DNA of 42,081 bases from NCBI RefSeq assembly GCF_020102855.1, contig NZ_JADHZD010000024.1, positions 1 to 42,081 on the forward strand, read 5' to 3'. The notes under the pieces are model-generated. The model did no database searches, was not told the DNA's origin, and was given only the letters and a program-made list of their open reading frames with translations. Of this stretch, positions 32,417 through 41,103 are shown one piece after another. Origin of the DNA: Nocardioides lacusdianchii (GTDB lineage Bacteria > Actinomycetota > Actinomycetes > Propionibacteriales > Nocardioidaceae). Numbering within the stretch: the stretch's first letter is position 1; each line of letters begins with the position of its first letter. The position numbers were made by a program, and so were the translations under genes.

Positions 32417-33231
32417 GCGCCGACGTCCTCCTCGTCGGCGCCGGCGACCTCGGTGCCGAGGTCGGCCTGCGCCTGGCCGCACTCGGCCACGACGTGCTGG
32501 CCCTGCGCCGCAACGCAGCGAAGGTGCCGGCACCGCTGGTCGGCCGGGCCGTCGACCTGACCCGCGAGGCGCCCGACCTGTCCGACGTACGCCCCCGCTT
32601 CGTGGTCGTCGCGCTGACCGCCCGACCGCGCTCGGAGGAGTCCTACCGCGCGACCTACGTCGACGGCATGGCCCGCGCCCTCGACGCGCTCGCCGAGCCG
32701 CCCGAGCGGGCGGTGCTGGTGTCGTCCACCGCGGTCCACGGCAGCCGCGACCTGCCCGAACTCGAGGACGAGACCGCCCCCACCGCACCGGCCGACGGTC
32801 CCGGGCGGATGCTCGTCGCCGCCGAGGACGCCTTCCACGAGCGGCTTCCGCACGGCACGGTGCTGCGCCTCTCGGGGCTGTACGGCGGCAGCAGCACGCG
32901 GCTGCTCGACCAGGTCCGCGAGGGCCGGATCGACGATCCCCACCGCTGGACCAACCGCATCCACCGCGGCGACGCGGCCGCTGCCGTGGTCCACCTGCTC
33001 ACGATGGCGCAGACCCCGGAGCGGCTCTACCTCGGCACCGACGACGAACCCGCCCAGCTCGGCGACGTCGCCGCCCACCTGGCCGGTCTCCTCGGTGCGC
33101 CCGCTCCCCCGGCCGCGGACCCGGCGCAGGGCCACGGCAAGCGGCTGTCCAACGCCCGGCTCCGCGCGACCGGCTGGGCGCCGGCGCTGCCGTCCTACCG
33201 CGAGGGCTACGCCGGCGCGACGGAGGAGTGA
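32413..33231 (+). CDS. NAD(P)-binding Rossmann protein (YeeZ-like)
   Basis: A 272-residue member of the extended SDR/NAD-dependent epimerase group. The dinucleotide fold starts SADVLLVGAGDLGAEVGLRLAALGHDV. A typical VLVSSTAVHGS follows at about residue 101, and RLSGLYGGSS and HRGDAAAAVVHLL are as in YeeZ-type proteins. The canonical YxxxK is not clearly present, so catalysis is uncertain. Third gene of the isochorismatase-kinase operon, ATGA-coupled. Convergent with the hemerythrin gene across 7 bases. Confidence 0.85.
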   Translation: MSADVLLVGAGDLGAEVGLRLAALGHDVLALRRNAAKVPAPLVGRAVDLTREAPDLSDVRPRFVVVALTARPRSEESYRATYVDGMARALDALAEPPERAVLVSSTAVHGSRDLPELEDETAPTAPADGPGRMLVAAEDAFHERLPHGTVLRLSGLYGGSSTRLLDQVREGRIDDPHRWTNRIHRGDAAAAVVHLLTMAQTPERLYLGTDDEPAQLGDVAAHLAGLLGAPAPPAADPAQGHGKRLSNARLRATGWAPALPSYREGYAGATEE

Positions 33232-33238
33232 GGGATCG

Positions 33239-33739
33239 TCAGAAGATCACGGCGTCGATGGTCTTCTTCAGCGCGCTCGGCTGAGAGGGCCGCTTCGGCG
33301 CCGTCTTCTTCGCCTCGAGCATGGCCTCGCCGATCTCCTGGAGGGTCTTGCGCCCGAGGCCCTCACGGACCTTCGGGAACCAGTCCTGCTCCTCCTCGTC
33401 CATGTGGTGCGTGACGTTCTCGATGAGGATGGTGGTCTTGGCGTCGAAGCGCTCGTCGCTGGGCTTCATGGACGAGAGCTCCACGACCAGGACGTCGGCG
33501 ACATGGTGCTCCTCGTAGGACTCGAGCACGTCGTCCTCGAGCTCGGGGAGCAGCTCCCGCACGCGGGGGTACATGACCTCGTTCTCGATGTAGGTGTGCT
33601 GCGTGAGCAGCTCGATCATCTTGTCGACGAGCTGTCCCTTGCGCTTCTCGGCGTTGTCGCCGGCTGCCTGGAAGTCCTTGAAGACCTTGCGGATCTGCTG
33701 GTGGTCGTCCTTGAGCAGGACGATGGCGTCATTCGACAT
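33239..33739 (-). CDS. hemerythrin HHE-domain protein
   Basis: A 166-residue four-helix-bundle protein. The di-iron ligands are visible as LLKDDHQQIRKVF, QHTYIENEVMYP, YEEHHVADVL and HHMDEEEQDWFP. These proteins bind O2 or reactive species and are often stress-linked. The C-terminal 25 residues are Lys/Pro-rich. The promoter has GGGTAC with GCGT 16 nt upstream, a match to the sigma-B-type consensus. The SDR gene upstream on the same strand carries a similar promoter. Confidence 0.9.
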   Translation of the reverse strand: MSNDAIVLLKDDHQQIRKVFKDFQAAGDNAEKRKGQLVDKMIELLTQHTYIENEVMYPRVRELLPELEDDVLESYEEHHVADVLVVELSSMKPSDERFDAKTTILIENVTHHMDEEEQDWFPKVREGLGRKTLQEIGEAMLEAKKTAPKRPSQPSALKKTIDAVIF

Positions 33740-33780
33740 GTGGGCGTGCCTCCCGGCCTCGGTCGTGCGTGTGCGGCTCA

Positions 33781-33806
33781 GTACCCGTCGGGGCGCGGGA
33801 CAACGC
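33781..33806 (-). promoter_or_regulatory. sigma-B-like promoter of the hemerythrin gene
   Basis: Minus strand: GCGT (33806-33803), 16-nt spacer, GGGTAC (33786-33781). It fits the Streptomyces sigma-B consensus GNNT-N14-16-GGGTA(C/T). The predicted start of transcription gives a leader of about 35 nt with GGGAGG before the ATG. Confidence 0.55.
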
Positions 33807-33826
33807 CCCGCACCCCGCGCCCTGCG

Positions 33827-34738
33827 TCACATCGTGACCGGGTTGCCCCCGGTCACCGCGATGACCTCGCCGGTGATGTAGCTCGACTCGGCAGAGGCGA
33901 GGAAGACGAACGCCGTCGCCACCTCGGCCGGCTGGCCGGCGCGGCCGAGCGGGGTGTCCTCGCCGAACGAGGCGACCTTGTCGTCCGGCATCGTCGCCGG
34001 GATGAGCGGCGTCCAGATCGGGCCGGGCGCGACCGAGTTCACCCGGATGCCGTCGTCGGCGACCGAGCGCGCCAGGCCGCGCGTGAAGTTCACGATCGCG
34101 GCCTTGGTGGAGGCGTAGTCGAGCAGCGCGGGCGACGGCTGCGAGGACTGGATGGACGAGGTGTTGATGATCGACGACCCGGCCCTCATGTGCGGCAGCG
34201 CCATCCGGCACAGCCAGAACATGGCGTAGACGTTGGTGCGCATCACCCGGTCGAGCTGCTCGGTGGTGATGTCGGCGATCCCGCCCGGCTGGGCCATCTG
34301 GTAGGCCGCGTTGTTCACCAGGACGTCGATGCGGCCGAACTCGTCGACCGCCCTGTCGACGAGCGCCTGGCACGCCTCCTCCCGGACGAGGTCGGTCGGC
34401 ACCAGCACGGCCCGGCGCCCCGCGTCCTCGACGAGGCGTGCGGTCTCGCGGGCGTCGTCGTCCTCCCCCTCGAGGTAGGCGATCACCACGTCCGCGCCCT
34501 CGCGCGCGAAGGCCAGTGCGACCGCGCGGCCGATGCCGGAGTCACCACCGGTGATGACGGCCACCTGGTCCAGCAACCGGTCGTGGCCGACGTACGACTC
34601 TTCGCCGTGGTCGGGCTTCTCGTCCATCTCCCGGGTCACGGAGTCCTCGTCGCCGGGGCGGGGCAGCTCCTCGCCCTCGGTGTCGGGCTGCGCGTGCGCG
34701 CGGGTGGGGTCCTGCCGGCTCTGGTCGTCGTTGCTCAC
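33827..34738 (-). CDS. SDR oxidoreductase, general-stress type
   Basis: A 303-residue classical SDR. The cofactor motif is TGGDSGIG, the later motif is NNAA, and the active site is seen as Ser in NTSSIQS and YASTK (Tyr-Lys). The N-terminal ~50 residues are hydrophilic and acidic (EGEELPRPGDEDSVTREMDEKPDHGEESYVG), as in stress-induced SDRs like YdaD/YhxC of Bacillus. It ends VTGGNPVTM. GTG at 34738 has GAGGAAGGA six bases upstream. The promoter is sigma-B-like. The true substrate is unknown. Confidence 0.9.
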   Translation of the reverse strand: MSNDDQSRQDPTRAHAQPDTEGEELPRPGDEDSVTREMDEKPDHGEESYVGHDRLLDQVAVITGGDSGIGRAVALAFAREGADVVIAYLEGEDDDARETARLVEDAGRRAVLVPTDLVREEACQALVDRAVDEFGRIDVLVNNAAYQMAQPGGIADITTEQLDRVMRTNVYAMFWLCRMALPHMRAGSSIINTSSIQSSQPSPALLDYASTKAAIVNFTRGLARSVADDGIRVNSVAPGPIWTPLIPATMPDDKVASFGEDTPLGRAGQPAEVATAFVFLASAESSYITGEVIAVTGGNPVTM

Positions 34739-34774
34739 GTCGCGTCCTTCCTCGGGGGCGTTCGGACCCCGTCC

Positions 34775-34799
34775 GTACCCGCACCCGTGCCACCGATGC
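34775..34799 (-). promoter_or_regulatory. sigma-B-like promoter of the SDR gene
   Basis: Minus strand: GCAT (34799-34796), 15-nt spacer, GGGTAC (34780-34775), about 37 nt before the GTG start. Same consensus as the hemerythrin promoter. Confidence 0.5.
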
Positions 34800-34829
34800 G
34801 CCCGCCGTGGGCTCGACGATGATGGGCCC

Positions 34830-35297
34830 GTGCAGATCTCCCGTGCCGACTTCGGCGACCCACGGCTGTCCGCCTTCCTGCAGGCGCACCTCGACGACAT
34901 GGAGCCCACCGCGCCGCCGGAGAGCCGGCACGCGCTCGACCTGTCGGCGCTCCGCCAGCCGCACGTGCGGCTGTGGGTGGCGATCGACGGCGAAGAACTG
35001 GTCGGCACCGCGGCCCTGGCGGGGCTGGGGCCGCACCACGAGGAGCTCAAGAGCATGCGCACCGAGCCCCGGCTCCGCGGCCGTGGCGTCGCGTCGCGTC
35101 TGCTCGCCCACCTCCTCGACGACGCCCGCTCGCGGGGTGTCGAGCGGGTCTCGCTGGAGACGGGGAGCATGGAGTTCTTCGCGCCGGCGCGGGCGTTCTA
35201 CGCGCGCGCCGGGTTCGTGTGGTGCCCGCCGTTCGGCGACTACGTCGAGGACCCGCTGAGCACCTTCATGACGCTCGGGCTCAGCGCTCTGCGCTGA
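34830..35297 (+). CDS. GNAT-family N-acetyltransferase
   Basis: A 155-residue GCN5-related acetyltransferase. Motif A with the acetyl-CoA pyrophosphate loop is KSMRTEPRLRGRGVASRLLAHLL. Motif B includes FYARAGFVWCPPFGDY. The N-terminal helix ends are typical. Transfers acetyl from acetyl-CoA to an amine that cannot be named. GTG at 34830 is used; ATG and GTG further upstream fall in the SDR leader region. Convergent with the histidine kinase gene, overlapping it by 17 bases. Confidence 0.87.
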   Translation: MQISRADFGDPRLSAFLQAHLDDMEPTAPPESRHALDLSALRQPHVRLWVAIDGEELVGTAALAGLGPHHEELKSMRTEPRLRGRGVASRLLAHLLDDARSRGVERVSLETGSMEFFAPARAFYARAGFVWCPPFGDYVEDPLSTFMTLGLSALR

Positions 35298-37086
35298 CGT
35301 GGTCGTTGGCCACCGCGCCGGCCCAGACGGGCAGCGTGACCGTCACGGTGGTGCCTCGACCGCGTTCGGAGTCGACCTCGATGGTGCCGGAGTGCCGCTT
35401 GACGATGCGGGCCACGATCGCCAGGCCCAGGCCGGTGCCCGGGCGCGAGAGGGCTTCGGGGTTGGTGGAGCGGAAGAACTCGCGGAAGAGCTGCTCCTGG
35501 TCGTGGGCGGAGATGCCGATCCCGGTGTCCTCCACCGTCGTGACCACCGCGCCGTCACGCAGCTCCACCCGTACGGCGACCCGGCCGCCGGGGTCGGAGT
35601 ACTTGATGGCGTTGCCGACCAGGTTGGAGAACAGCTGGAAGAGCTCCTCCGGCTCACCCCGCACCACGACGGCTTCGGCGGGGAGGTCCGGCTCGCAGAC
35701 GACCTGCGCCGCGCTCGCGGCGGCGTGGCACTCCTGGTGGACGTCGCGCAGCACCCGGCGCAGGTCCACGTCGATCGGGTCGAACTCCCGGTGGGGGTCG
35801 GCCATCTGCGCCATGGTGAGCATGTCCTCGATGACCGCGCGCATCCGGGACGCGCCCCGCGAGGCGGCCTGCACCGAGCGCCGTGCCTCGGGGTCGAGGG
35901 GCCCGACCTCGAGCAGCTCGAGGTTGGCGCTCATCGAGAAGAGCGGGTTGCGCAGCTCGTGCCCGAGGGTGTTGACCACCTCGACCCGATAGCTGTCGAG
36001 ACGGCGCAGCCGGTCGACGACGGCGCGCTCGAGGGCGAGCTGGCGAGCGTTGGCGACCGCGCGGCCCAGGTCGTGGCCGATCTCGCGGGCAGTGTCGAGC
36101 TCGACGTCGGTCCACTGCCGGGTTTCCGAGACCCGGGTGAGGACGAGGAAGCCGACGCACTCGGGACCCACCCCCAACGGCACGAACAGCACCGAGCCGA
36201 TCCCGATGCGGTCCAGGACGCCCAGCAGCCGCTCGGCGTCCTCCGGAGGGAGGCCGGGCTGGGCCGCGTGCAGGCGGGAGAAGGGGGCGACGTACTGCTC
36301 GGTCCAGTAGCGGTGGGCGAGGCGCACGACGACGTCGTCGATCTCCGCGAAGGACGGCACGACGTAGGCGTCACCCAACGTGTACGACGTCGTGGTGGCC
36401 CCGCCGGCGGGGTCGAAGGCGGTGAGCCACATCCCGACCGCGTCGAAGCAGGACACCACCGCGTGGCGGCAGGCCCCGAGCACGAGCTCGAGGGTCGGCT
36501 CGCCCAGGGCCTTGCGCACGATCGCGCGCGCCTCGCCGGCGAGTCGGACCCGCTCGGAGAGCTCCTCGCGCTCGAGCGCGAGCAGGACCAGCGTCCGCGC
36601 CACACCGGCGTACTGGGTGAGCACCTCGAGCTTCTCCGGGCCCGGCAGCCGACCGTCGCGCGGGCTGTCGACCGAGAGCAGGCCGCGCAGCCGGCCCTGG
36701 TCGTCGAAGATGGGTGCGGCGAGGAGGTCGAGCGGATGCCAGGCGTCCTCGCCGTCGAGCGGGGTCACGTCGGGGATGTGGCTGTAGGCCAGGGCCTCGG
36801 CGCTCGCGCGGTCGTGCGGGACGAAGCGCCACACGCCCCACTCGTCCGCGCCGGCGAGGTCGTCCTCGATCGACTGCAGTGGCACCTGCGTGCCGACGAA
36901 GCCGTCCGCGACCCCGGCGGCGGCCACGACCTCGAAGTGGTGGTCGCGGCGCAGCGTCAGGGAGGACTGCTCGAACCCGGCGAGGGTGGCGACGCTCTCG
37001 ACGAGGACCTGGAGGTGCTCACGAGTCTGGTCGTCGACCCACGTCGCAGCCGCCACGCGGCGCTCGCCTCGTGTGTCGTCCGACAT
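35281..37086 (-). CDS. GAF-domain sensor histidine kinase (orphan)
   Basis: A 601-residue cytoplasmic kinase. Two GAF-like domains lie at about 20-165 and 190-340, with no membrane helix. HisKA has the H-box NTLGHELRNP with phospho-acceptor near His376. The HATPase domain has the N-box FSNLVGNAIKYS (~486-497), G1 DTGIGIS and G2 GTGLGLAIV (~550-558). All catalytic motifs look intact. No response regulator is adjacent, so its partner is elsewhere. ATG at 37086 with GGGGGTG upstream is chosen over ATG 37101. Signals may be small molecules or redox state, as the GAF fold suggests. Confidence 0.92.
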   Translation of the reverse strand: MSDDTRGERRVAAATWVDDQTREHLQVLVESVATLAGFEQSSLTLRRDHHFEVVAAAGVADGFVGTQVPLQSIEDDLAGADEWGVWRFVPHDRASAEALAYSHIPDVTPLDGEDAWHPLDLLAAPIFDDQGRLRGLLSVDSPRDGRLPGPEKLEVLTQYAGVARTLVLLALEREELSERVRLAGEARAIVRKALGEPTLELVLGACRHAVVSCFDAVGMWLTAFDPAGGATTTSYTLGDAYVVPSFAEIDDVVVRLAHRYWTEQYVAPFSRLHAAQPGLPPEDAERLLGVLDRIGIGSVLFVPLGVGPECVGFLVLTRVSETRQWTDVELDTAREIGHDLGRAVANARQLALERAVVDRLRRLDSYRVEVVNTLGHELRNPLFSMSANLELLEVGPLDPEARRSVQAASRGASRMRAVIEDMLTMAQMADPHREFDPIDVDLRRVLRDVHQECHAAASAAQVVCEPDLPAEAVVVRGEPEELFQLFSNLVGNAIKYSDPGGRVAVRVELRDGAVVTTVEDTGIGISAHDQEQLFREFFRSTNPEALSRPGTGLGLAIVARIVKRHSGTIEVDSERGRGTTVTVTLPVWAGAVANDHVSAER

Positions 37087-37233
37087 CGCACCCCCTGCCA
37101 TCGGCGCGGAACAGGACGACCATAAGCCTCAGGCGGCGCAGAGCGCAGGGAAACCCTGACTAGTCCACCCGTCAGGCGGTGACGACCGCGCGGTACACGG
37201 ACCGCCGCGCAGGAGGATCGCGCCAGGCGGCCT

Positions 37234-37252
37234 CCGGAGGTTCACCCTCCGG
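37234..37252. other. 7-bp hairpin upstream of the FAD-linked oxidase
   Basis: CCGGAGG and CCTCCGG pair around TTCAC, 38-56 bases before the ATG at 37290. An operator or leader structure is possible. The divergent region 37087-37289 holds promoters for both flanking genes. Confidence 0.3.
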
Positions 37253-37289
37253 GGCAGGATGGCCAACGCCCCCACCCCAAGGAGTGCGC

Positions 37290-38702
37290 ATGAACGACCT
37301 TCTCGCCCGCCTGCGGTCCGCCGTCGGCGACGACCACGTGCTGACCGCGCCGGACGACGTGGCGGCACACGTCGTCGACTGGACCGGCACCCACCGCGGG
37401 CGTGCGCTCGCGGTGGTCCGACCCGGGGCGACGGCCGAGGTGGCCGAGGTCGTGCGCGCGTGCGCGGAGACGCGTACGCCTCTCGTCCCGCAGGGCGGCA
37501 ACACCGGGCTGGTCGGCGGCGGGGTGCCCGACGGCTCCGGGACCGCGGTCGTGCTCTCGCTCGGCCGGATGCGGACCGTGCGCGACGTCGATCCGGTCGC
37601 CGGGACGATCACCGTCGACGCCGGGGTGGTGCTCGCCGACGTGCAGGCCGCGGCCGCAGCCGCCGACCGCCTCTTCCCGATGTCGCTCGGCTCGGAGGGC
37701 AGCTGCACGATCGGCGGCAACCTCGCCACCAACGCCGGCGGCACAGCAGTGCTCCGCTACGGCATGACGCGCGAGCTGGTGCTCGGTCTCGAGGTCGTGC
37801 TGCCCGACGGCCGCGTCTGGGACGGACTGCGGGGCCTGCGCAAGGACAACACGGGCTACGACCTCACCCAGCTCTTCGTCGGTTCCGAGGGGACGCTCGG
37901 GGTGATCACCGGCGCCGTCCTACGGCTCTTCCCGGCGACGCCCCGGCACGCGACCGCGTGGGTCGCGGTGCCGTCCGTCGCGACTGCGGTGTCACTGCTC
38001 GGCACCGCGCAGGAGCACTCCGGGGTGCACCTGTCGACCTTCGAGATCGCCAACCGGCAGGCGGTCGACCTCGTCCTCGCGCACCTGCCCGGAGCCGTCG
38101 ACCCGCTCGCAGCGCCGAGCGAGTGGTACGTCCTGCTCGAGCTCGCCGGGTCGGCCTCCGACGACGGTCTCGACGCGACGCTCGAGGCCCTGCTCGGCGA
38201 AGCGGTCGAGGCTGGGACGGCGAGCGACGCGGCCGTCGCCGGCAGTCCCGCTCAGCGGAGCGCACTGTGGTCGCTGCGCGAGGGGATCTCGGAGGTGCAG
38301 AAGGTCGAGGGCGCCACCCTCAAGCACGACGTCACCCTGCCGATCGCCGACCTCGCGAGGTGGACCGATGCGATGGGCCCGGTGCTGCAGGAGGTCCTGC
38401 CCGGGGTCCGGCCGGTGACCTACGGCCACGTCGGCGACGGCAACCTCCACTACAACCTCAACGCGCCGGTCGGTCGCGACGACGACCTCCGTGCGGCGGC
38501 CGGCGACCTCACGACGGCGATCCACGACGCGGTCGCCGCGGCGCACGGCTCCATCAGCGCCGAGCACGGCCTGGGGCGCAGCAAGGCGGCGGCAGCGGCG
38601 GCGTACAAGTCGGACGTGGAGGTCGACCTGATGCGCGCGGTGAAGCGAGCCCTCGACCCCCACGACCTGATGAACCCGGGCGTGCTGCTGACCGCTCCGT
38701 AG
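37290..38702 (+). CDS. FAD-linked oxidase (D-2-hydroxyacid dehydrogenase type)
   Basis: A 470-residue flavoprotein of the D-lactate/D-2-hydroxyglutarate dehydrogenase (GlcD) group. The FAD-binding type 4 domain (about 35-215) has PQGGNTGLVGGGVP and LGSEGSCTIGGNLATNAGG. The C-terminal domain has the metal/substrate motif GHVGDGNLHYNLNAP and AEHGLGRSK. No Fe-S cysteine motif is present, so it is the single-subunit type. It would oxidise a 2-hydroxy acid to a 2-keto acid. ATG at 37290 has AAGGAG five bases upstream. Its TAG stop is the first half of the -10 of the next gene. Confidence 0.9.
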   Translation: MNDLLARLRSAVGDDHVLTAPDDVAAHVVDWTGTHRGRALAVVRPGATAEVAEVVRACAETRTPLVPQGGNTGLVGGGVPDGSGTAVVLSLGRMRTVRDVDPVAGTITVDAGVVLADVQAAAAAADRLFPMSLGSEGSCTIGGNLATNAGGTAVLRYGMTRELVLGLEVVLPDGRVWDGLRGLRKDNTGYDLTQLFVGSEGTLGVITGAVLRLFPATPRHATAWVAVPSVATAVSLLGTAQEHSGVHLSTFEIANRQAVDLVLAHLPGAVDPLAAPSEWYVLLELAGSASDDGLDATLEALLGEAVEAGTASDAAVAGSPAQRSALWSLREGISEVQKVEGATLKHDVTLPIADLARWTDAMGPVLQEVLPGVRPVTYGHVGDGNLHYNLNAPVGRDDDLRAAAGDLTTAIHDAVAAAHGSISAEHGLGRSKAAAAAAYKSDVEVDLMRAVKRALDPHDLMNPGVLLTAP

Positions 38703-38705
38703 GCT
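38700..38705 (+). promoter_or_regulatory. -10 element of leaderless promoter (DoxX-like)
   Basis: TAGGCT, 7 nt before ATG 38713; its first three bases are the stop codon of the FAD-linked oxidase. Confidence 0.55.
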
Positions 38706-38712
38706 GGCCTCC

Positions 38713-39135
38713 ATGAAGGCCCAGACACTCGGTCGCGTCCTGCTCGGCGGCTTCATGGTCACCGCCGGCGTCCTCCACCTCACCACCCAGCGCGAGGAGT
38801 TCCGCGCGCAGGTGCCCGACTGGTTCCCGGTCGACGAGGACCTCACGGTGCTCGGCTCCGGGGTCGTCGAGATCGGGCTCGGCGCGGCGTTCGTCGCGCT
38901 GCCGCGCCACCGCCGCACGATCGGCATGCTGCTGGCCGCCTTCTTCGTCGCGATCTTCCCCGGCAACATCGCGCAGTACGTCGAGGGCACCGACGCGTTC
39001 GGTCTCGACACCGACCGGGCCCGGCTCGTGCGCCTGTTCTTCCAGCCGGTGCTGGTGCTGTGGGCGCTGTGGGGCGGAGGCCTGCTCGGGGACCGGTCGC
39101 GCACGGACCGTGACCTGCCTGCACACTCCTCCTGA
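38713..39135 (+). CDS. DoxX-family membrane protein
   Basis: A 140-residue protein with four membrane helices. The opening LGRVLLGGFMVTAGVLHLTTQREEF, then VDEDLTVLGSGVVEIGLGAAFVAL and IFPGNIAQYVEG match the DoxX/DoxD-like group with a membrane His/Asn pattern. Function not established; some relatives act in redox or thiol metabolism. ATG at 38713 follows TAGGCT by 7 nt. It ends in a hydrophilic tail. Confidence 0.83.
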   Translation: MKAQTLGRVLLGGFMVTAGVLHLTTQREEFRAQVPDWFPVDEDLTVLGSGVVEIGLGAAFVALPRHRRTIGMLLAAFFVAIFPGNIAQYVEGTDAFGLDTDRARLVRLFFQPVLVLWALWGGGLLGDRSRTDRDLPAHSS

Positions 39136-39212
39136 GACCGACCCCGCGCTGCTGGTTTGGCGCGCGCCCACGGGGGGCACGAGGGGTCCGACACGAAAGA
39201 GGGGGACCCACC

Positions 39213-41051
39213 ATGCCCACCACCAGGAGCTGGGCCGGCGTCGCCGGCCTGTGCGCGCTCGCGCTGGCCGCGACGACCGCACCCGCCACGACCGCAGCCG
39301 CCGCGGACGACCAGGACACCCGCAGCGTCGAGCTGCTCACCGCGCCCTCGGCGCGCACCACCACGGAGACCGACGGCGAGCGCTCGCGGCCGGTCCGCAT
39401 CGACACCGCCGCGCTGGACGACGTACGCGCCGGCGACCGCCTCGCGCTGACGCTCTTCGACGGCACCACCGTCACCGCGTCGATCGACGGTCGCGACACC
39501 AGCGGCGACGCCACCACGTGGACCGGCGGGCTCGTCGGCGACGGCGGCACCTTCACCGCCGCGGAGGTCGACGGGGTGGTGCACCTCAGCATCGCCTCCG
39601 CCGAGCACGGCACCTTCGAGGTCAGCCGCGTCCGCGGCGGCAGCTACGAGGTGACCGAGGTCGCCCCGCTGCCCACCGGCGACGACGCCGTGGTGCCGAA
39701 GCCCGGGGCCGGGCACGCCGACCACGCCGACCACGCCGATGAGGGGTCGGCCCGGGTCCCGAGCACGACCGGCGCCCCCGTCGCCGGGGCGGACGCCCCG
39801 TCGGTGATCGACGTCGCGATCGTCTACCCCGCCTCGCTGCCCGCGTGGTTCGGGCCCGCGGAGATGCAGGCGCAGTTCGCGCTCGGCATCGCCCAGACCA
39901 ACCAGGGCCTCGCCGCCTCGGGCGTCGGCACCCAGGTGCGACTGGTGGGCACCCGCCAGGTCGCCGCCACCCAGGCCTCGACGCTGCTGGCCAACTACAA
40001 CTCGCTCCAGACCCCCGGCGACGGCGTCTTCGACGAGGCGCAGGCGCTGCGCGAGGAGACCCACGCCGACCTCGTCAGCCTGTGGCTCGGCGGCCAGTAC
40101 CCCGCCGGATCCTCGTGCGGCCTGGGCTCGCTCGGCGGCACCCAGCCGAAGACCGACGCCGAGCGCGGCGCGTGGACGGTGATGTACGGCGACCGGTGCG
40201 CCACGGGCAACCTCACCTTCGCCCACGAGATCGGCCACAACCTCAGCGCCGACCACGACGCCGGCGCCTCGTCGCCGCCGTACGGCTACAAGCCCTACGC
40301 GCGCGGCTACGTCGACCTCGACGCCCAAACCACGACGATCATGGCCTACAACGACCAGTGCACCCGGGCCGGCTTCAGCTGCACCCGCATCACGCACTTC
40401 TCCAACCCCAACGTCGCCCTGAACGGACGCGTGACCGGCACGCCGGCCGACAACAACGCACAGGCCGTTGCCGAGCAGGCCGCCGCCGTCGCGGGCTACC
40501 GACAGTCCCAGATCTACCCGGGCGCGGTGTCCGTCACCGGCCGGGCGCGCTACCGCGGCACGGCCGTCGCGAGCTCGACCCCGTGGGCACCGGCGGTGTC
40601 GCTGGGCTACCAGTGGTTCCTCGACGGCGTACCCGTCCCCGGCGCCACCACCAGCGCCGTGCGGTTCTCGCGGCGCGACATCGGCCGCACCGTGTCGGTG
40701 CAGGTCGTCGGCGCCGCCCCCTACTACGCCTCGGTCGCCACGATGAGCGCGCCGGTCGTGGTGGGCAAGGCGCTCTTCCGGACCAAGCGGCCCAAGCTCC
40801 GTGGCGTGCCGCGCGCCGGGCGGCTGCTGTCGGTGTCGGTCAAGGGCTGGAAGCCCAAGCCGAAGCAGAAGAGCGTCAAGGTGCGCTACCAGTGGCTGAA
40901 GAACGGCAAGAAGATCAAGGGCGCGAAGAAGGCGACCTACCGGGTGCGCGCCAAGGACCGCGGCAAGAAGATCTCGGTCCGCGTCACCGCGAAGAAGAAG
41001 GCGTACGACAAGGCCGTGCGGTCGTCGAAGAAGGTGAAGATCCGGCGCTGA
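39213..41051 (+). CDS. secreted zinc metalloprotease (reprolysin-like) with C-terminal Ig-like domains
   Basis: A 612-residue exported enzyme. The signal peptide (MPTTRSWAGVAGLCALALAA) cleaves near residue 30. The N-terminal ~165 residues look like a propeptide, followed by a His-rich HADHADHADE (about 169-178). The catalytic domain has HEIGHNLSADHD (338-349), an HExxHxxxxxHD zinc site, with Met-turn TTIMAYN near 377: a metzincin. The C-terminal third holds two AIG-like beta domains (about 435-525 and 526-612); the last is Lys-rich (KKVKIRR end), typical of actinobacterial surface proteins. A ribosome-binding site AAAGAGGGGGA precedes ATG 39213. Confidence 0.9.
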   Translation: MPTTRSWAGVAGLCALALAATTAPATTAAAADDQDTRSVELLTAPSARTTTETDGERSRPVRIDTAALDDVRAGDRLALTLFDGTTVTASIDGRDTSGDATTWTGGLVGDGGTFTAAEVDGVVHLSIASAEHGTFEVSRVRGGSYEVTEVAPLPTGDDAVVPKPGAGHADHADHADEGSARVPSTTGAPVAGADAPSVIDVAIVYPASLPAWFGPAEMQAQFALGIAQTNQGLAASGVGTQVRLVGTRQVAATQASTLLANYNSLQTPGDGVFDEAQALREETHADLVSLWLGGQYPAGSSCGLGSLGGTQPKTDAERGAWTVMYGDRCATGNLTFAHEIGHNLSADHDAGASSPPYGYKPYARGYVDLDAQTTTIMAYNDQCTRAGFSCTRITHFSNPNVALNGRVTGTPADNNAQAVAEQAAAVAGYRQSQIYPGAVSVTGRARYRGTAVASSTPWAPAVSLGYQWFLDGVPVPGATTSAVRFSRRDIGRTVSVQVVGAAPYYASVATMSAPVVVGKALFRTKRPKLRGVPRAGRLLSVSVKGWKPKPKQKSVKVRYQWLKNGKKIKGAKKATYRVRAKDRGKKISVRVTAKKKAYDKAVRSSKKVKIRR

Positions 41052-41060
41052 CCGCCTCGT

Positions 41061-41103
41061 GCCGGGCGGGTCAGAGGGTCGGCAGCCAGCTGACCCGCCC
41101 GGC
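41061..41103. terminator. bidirectional hairpin between metalloprotease and CPBP genes
   Basis: GCCGGGCGGGTCAG (41061-41074) and CTGACCCGCCCGGC (41090-41103) pair perfectly over 14 bp around 15 nt. It overlaps the 3' coding end of the CPBP gene. Confidence 0.65.
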
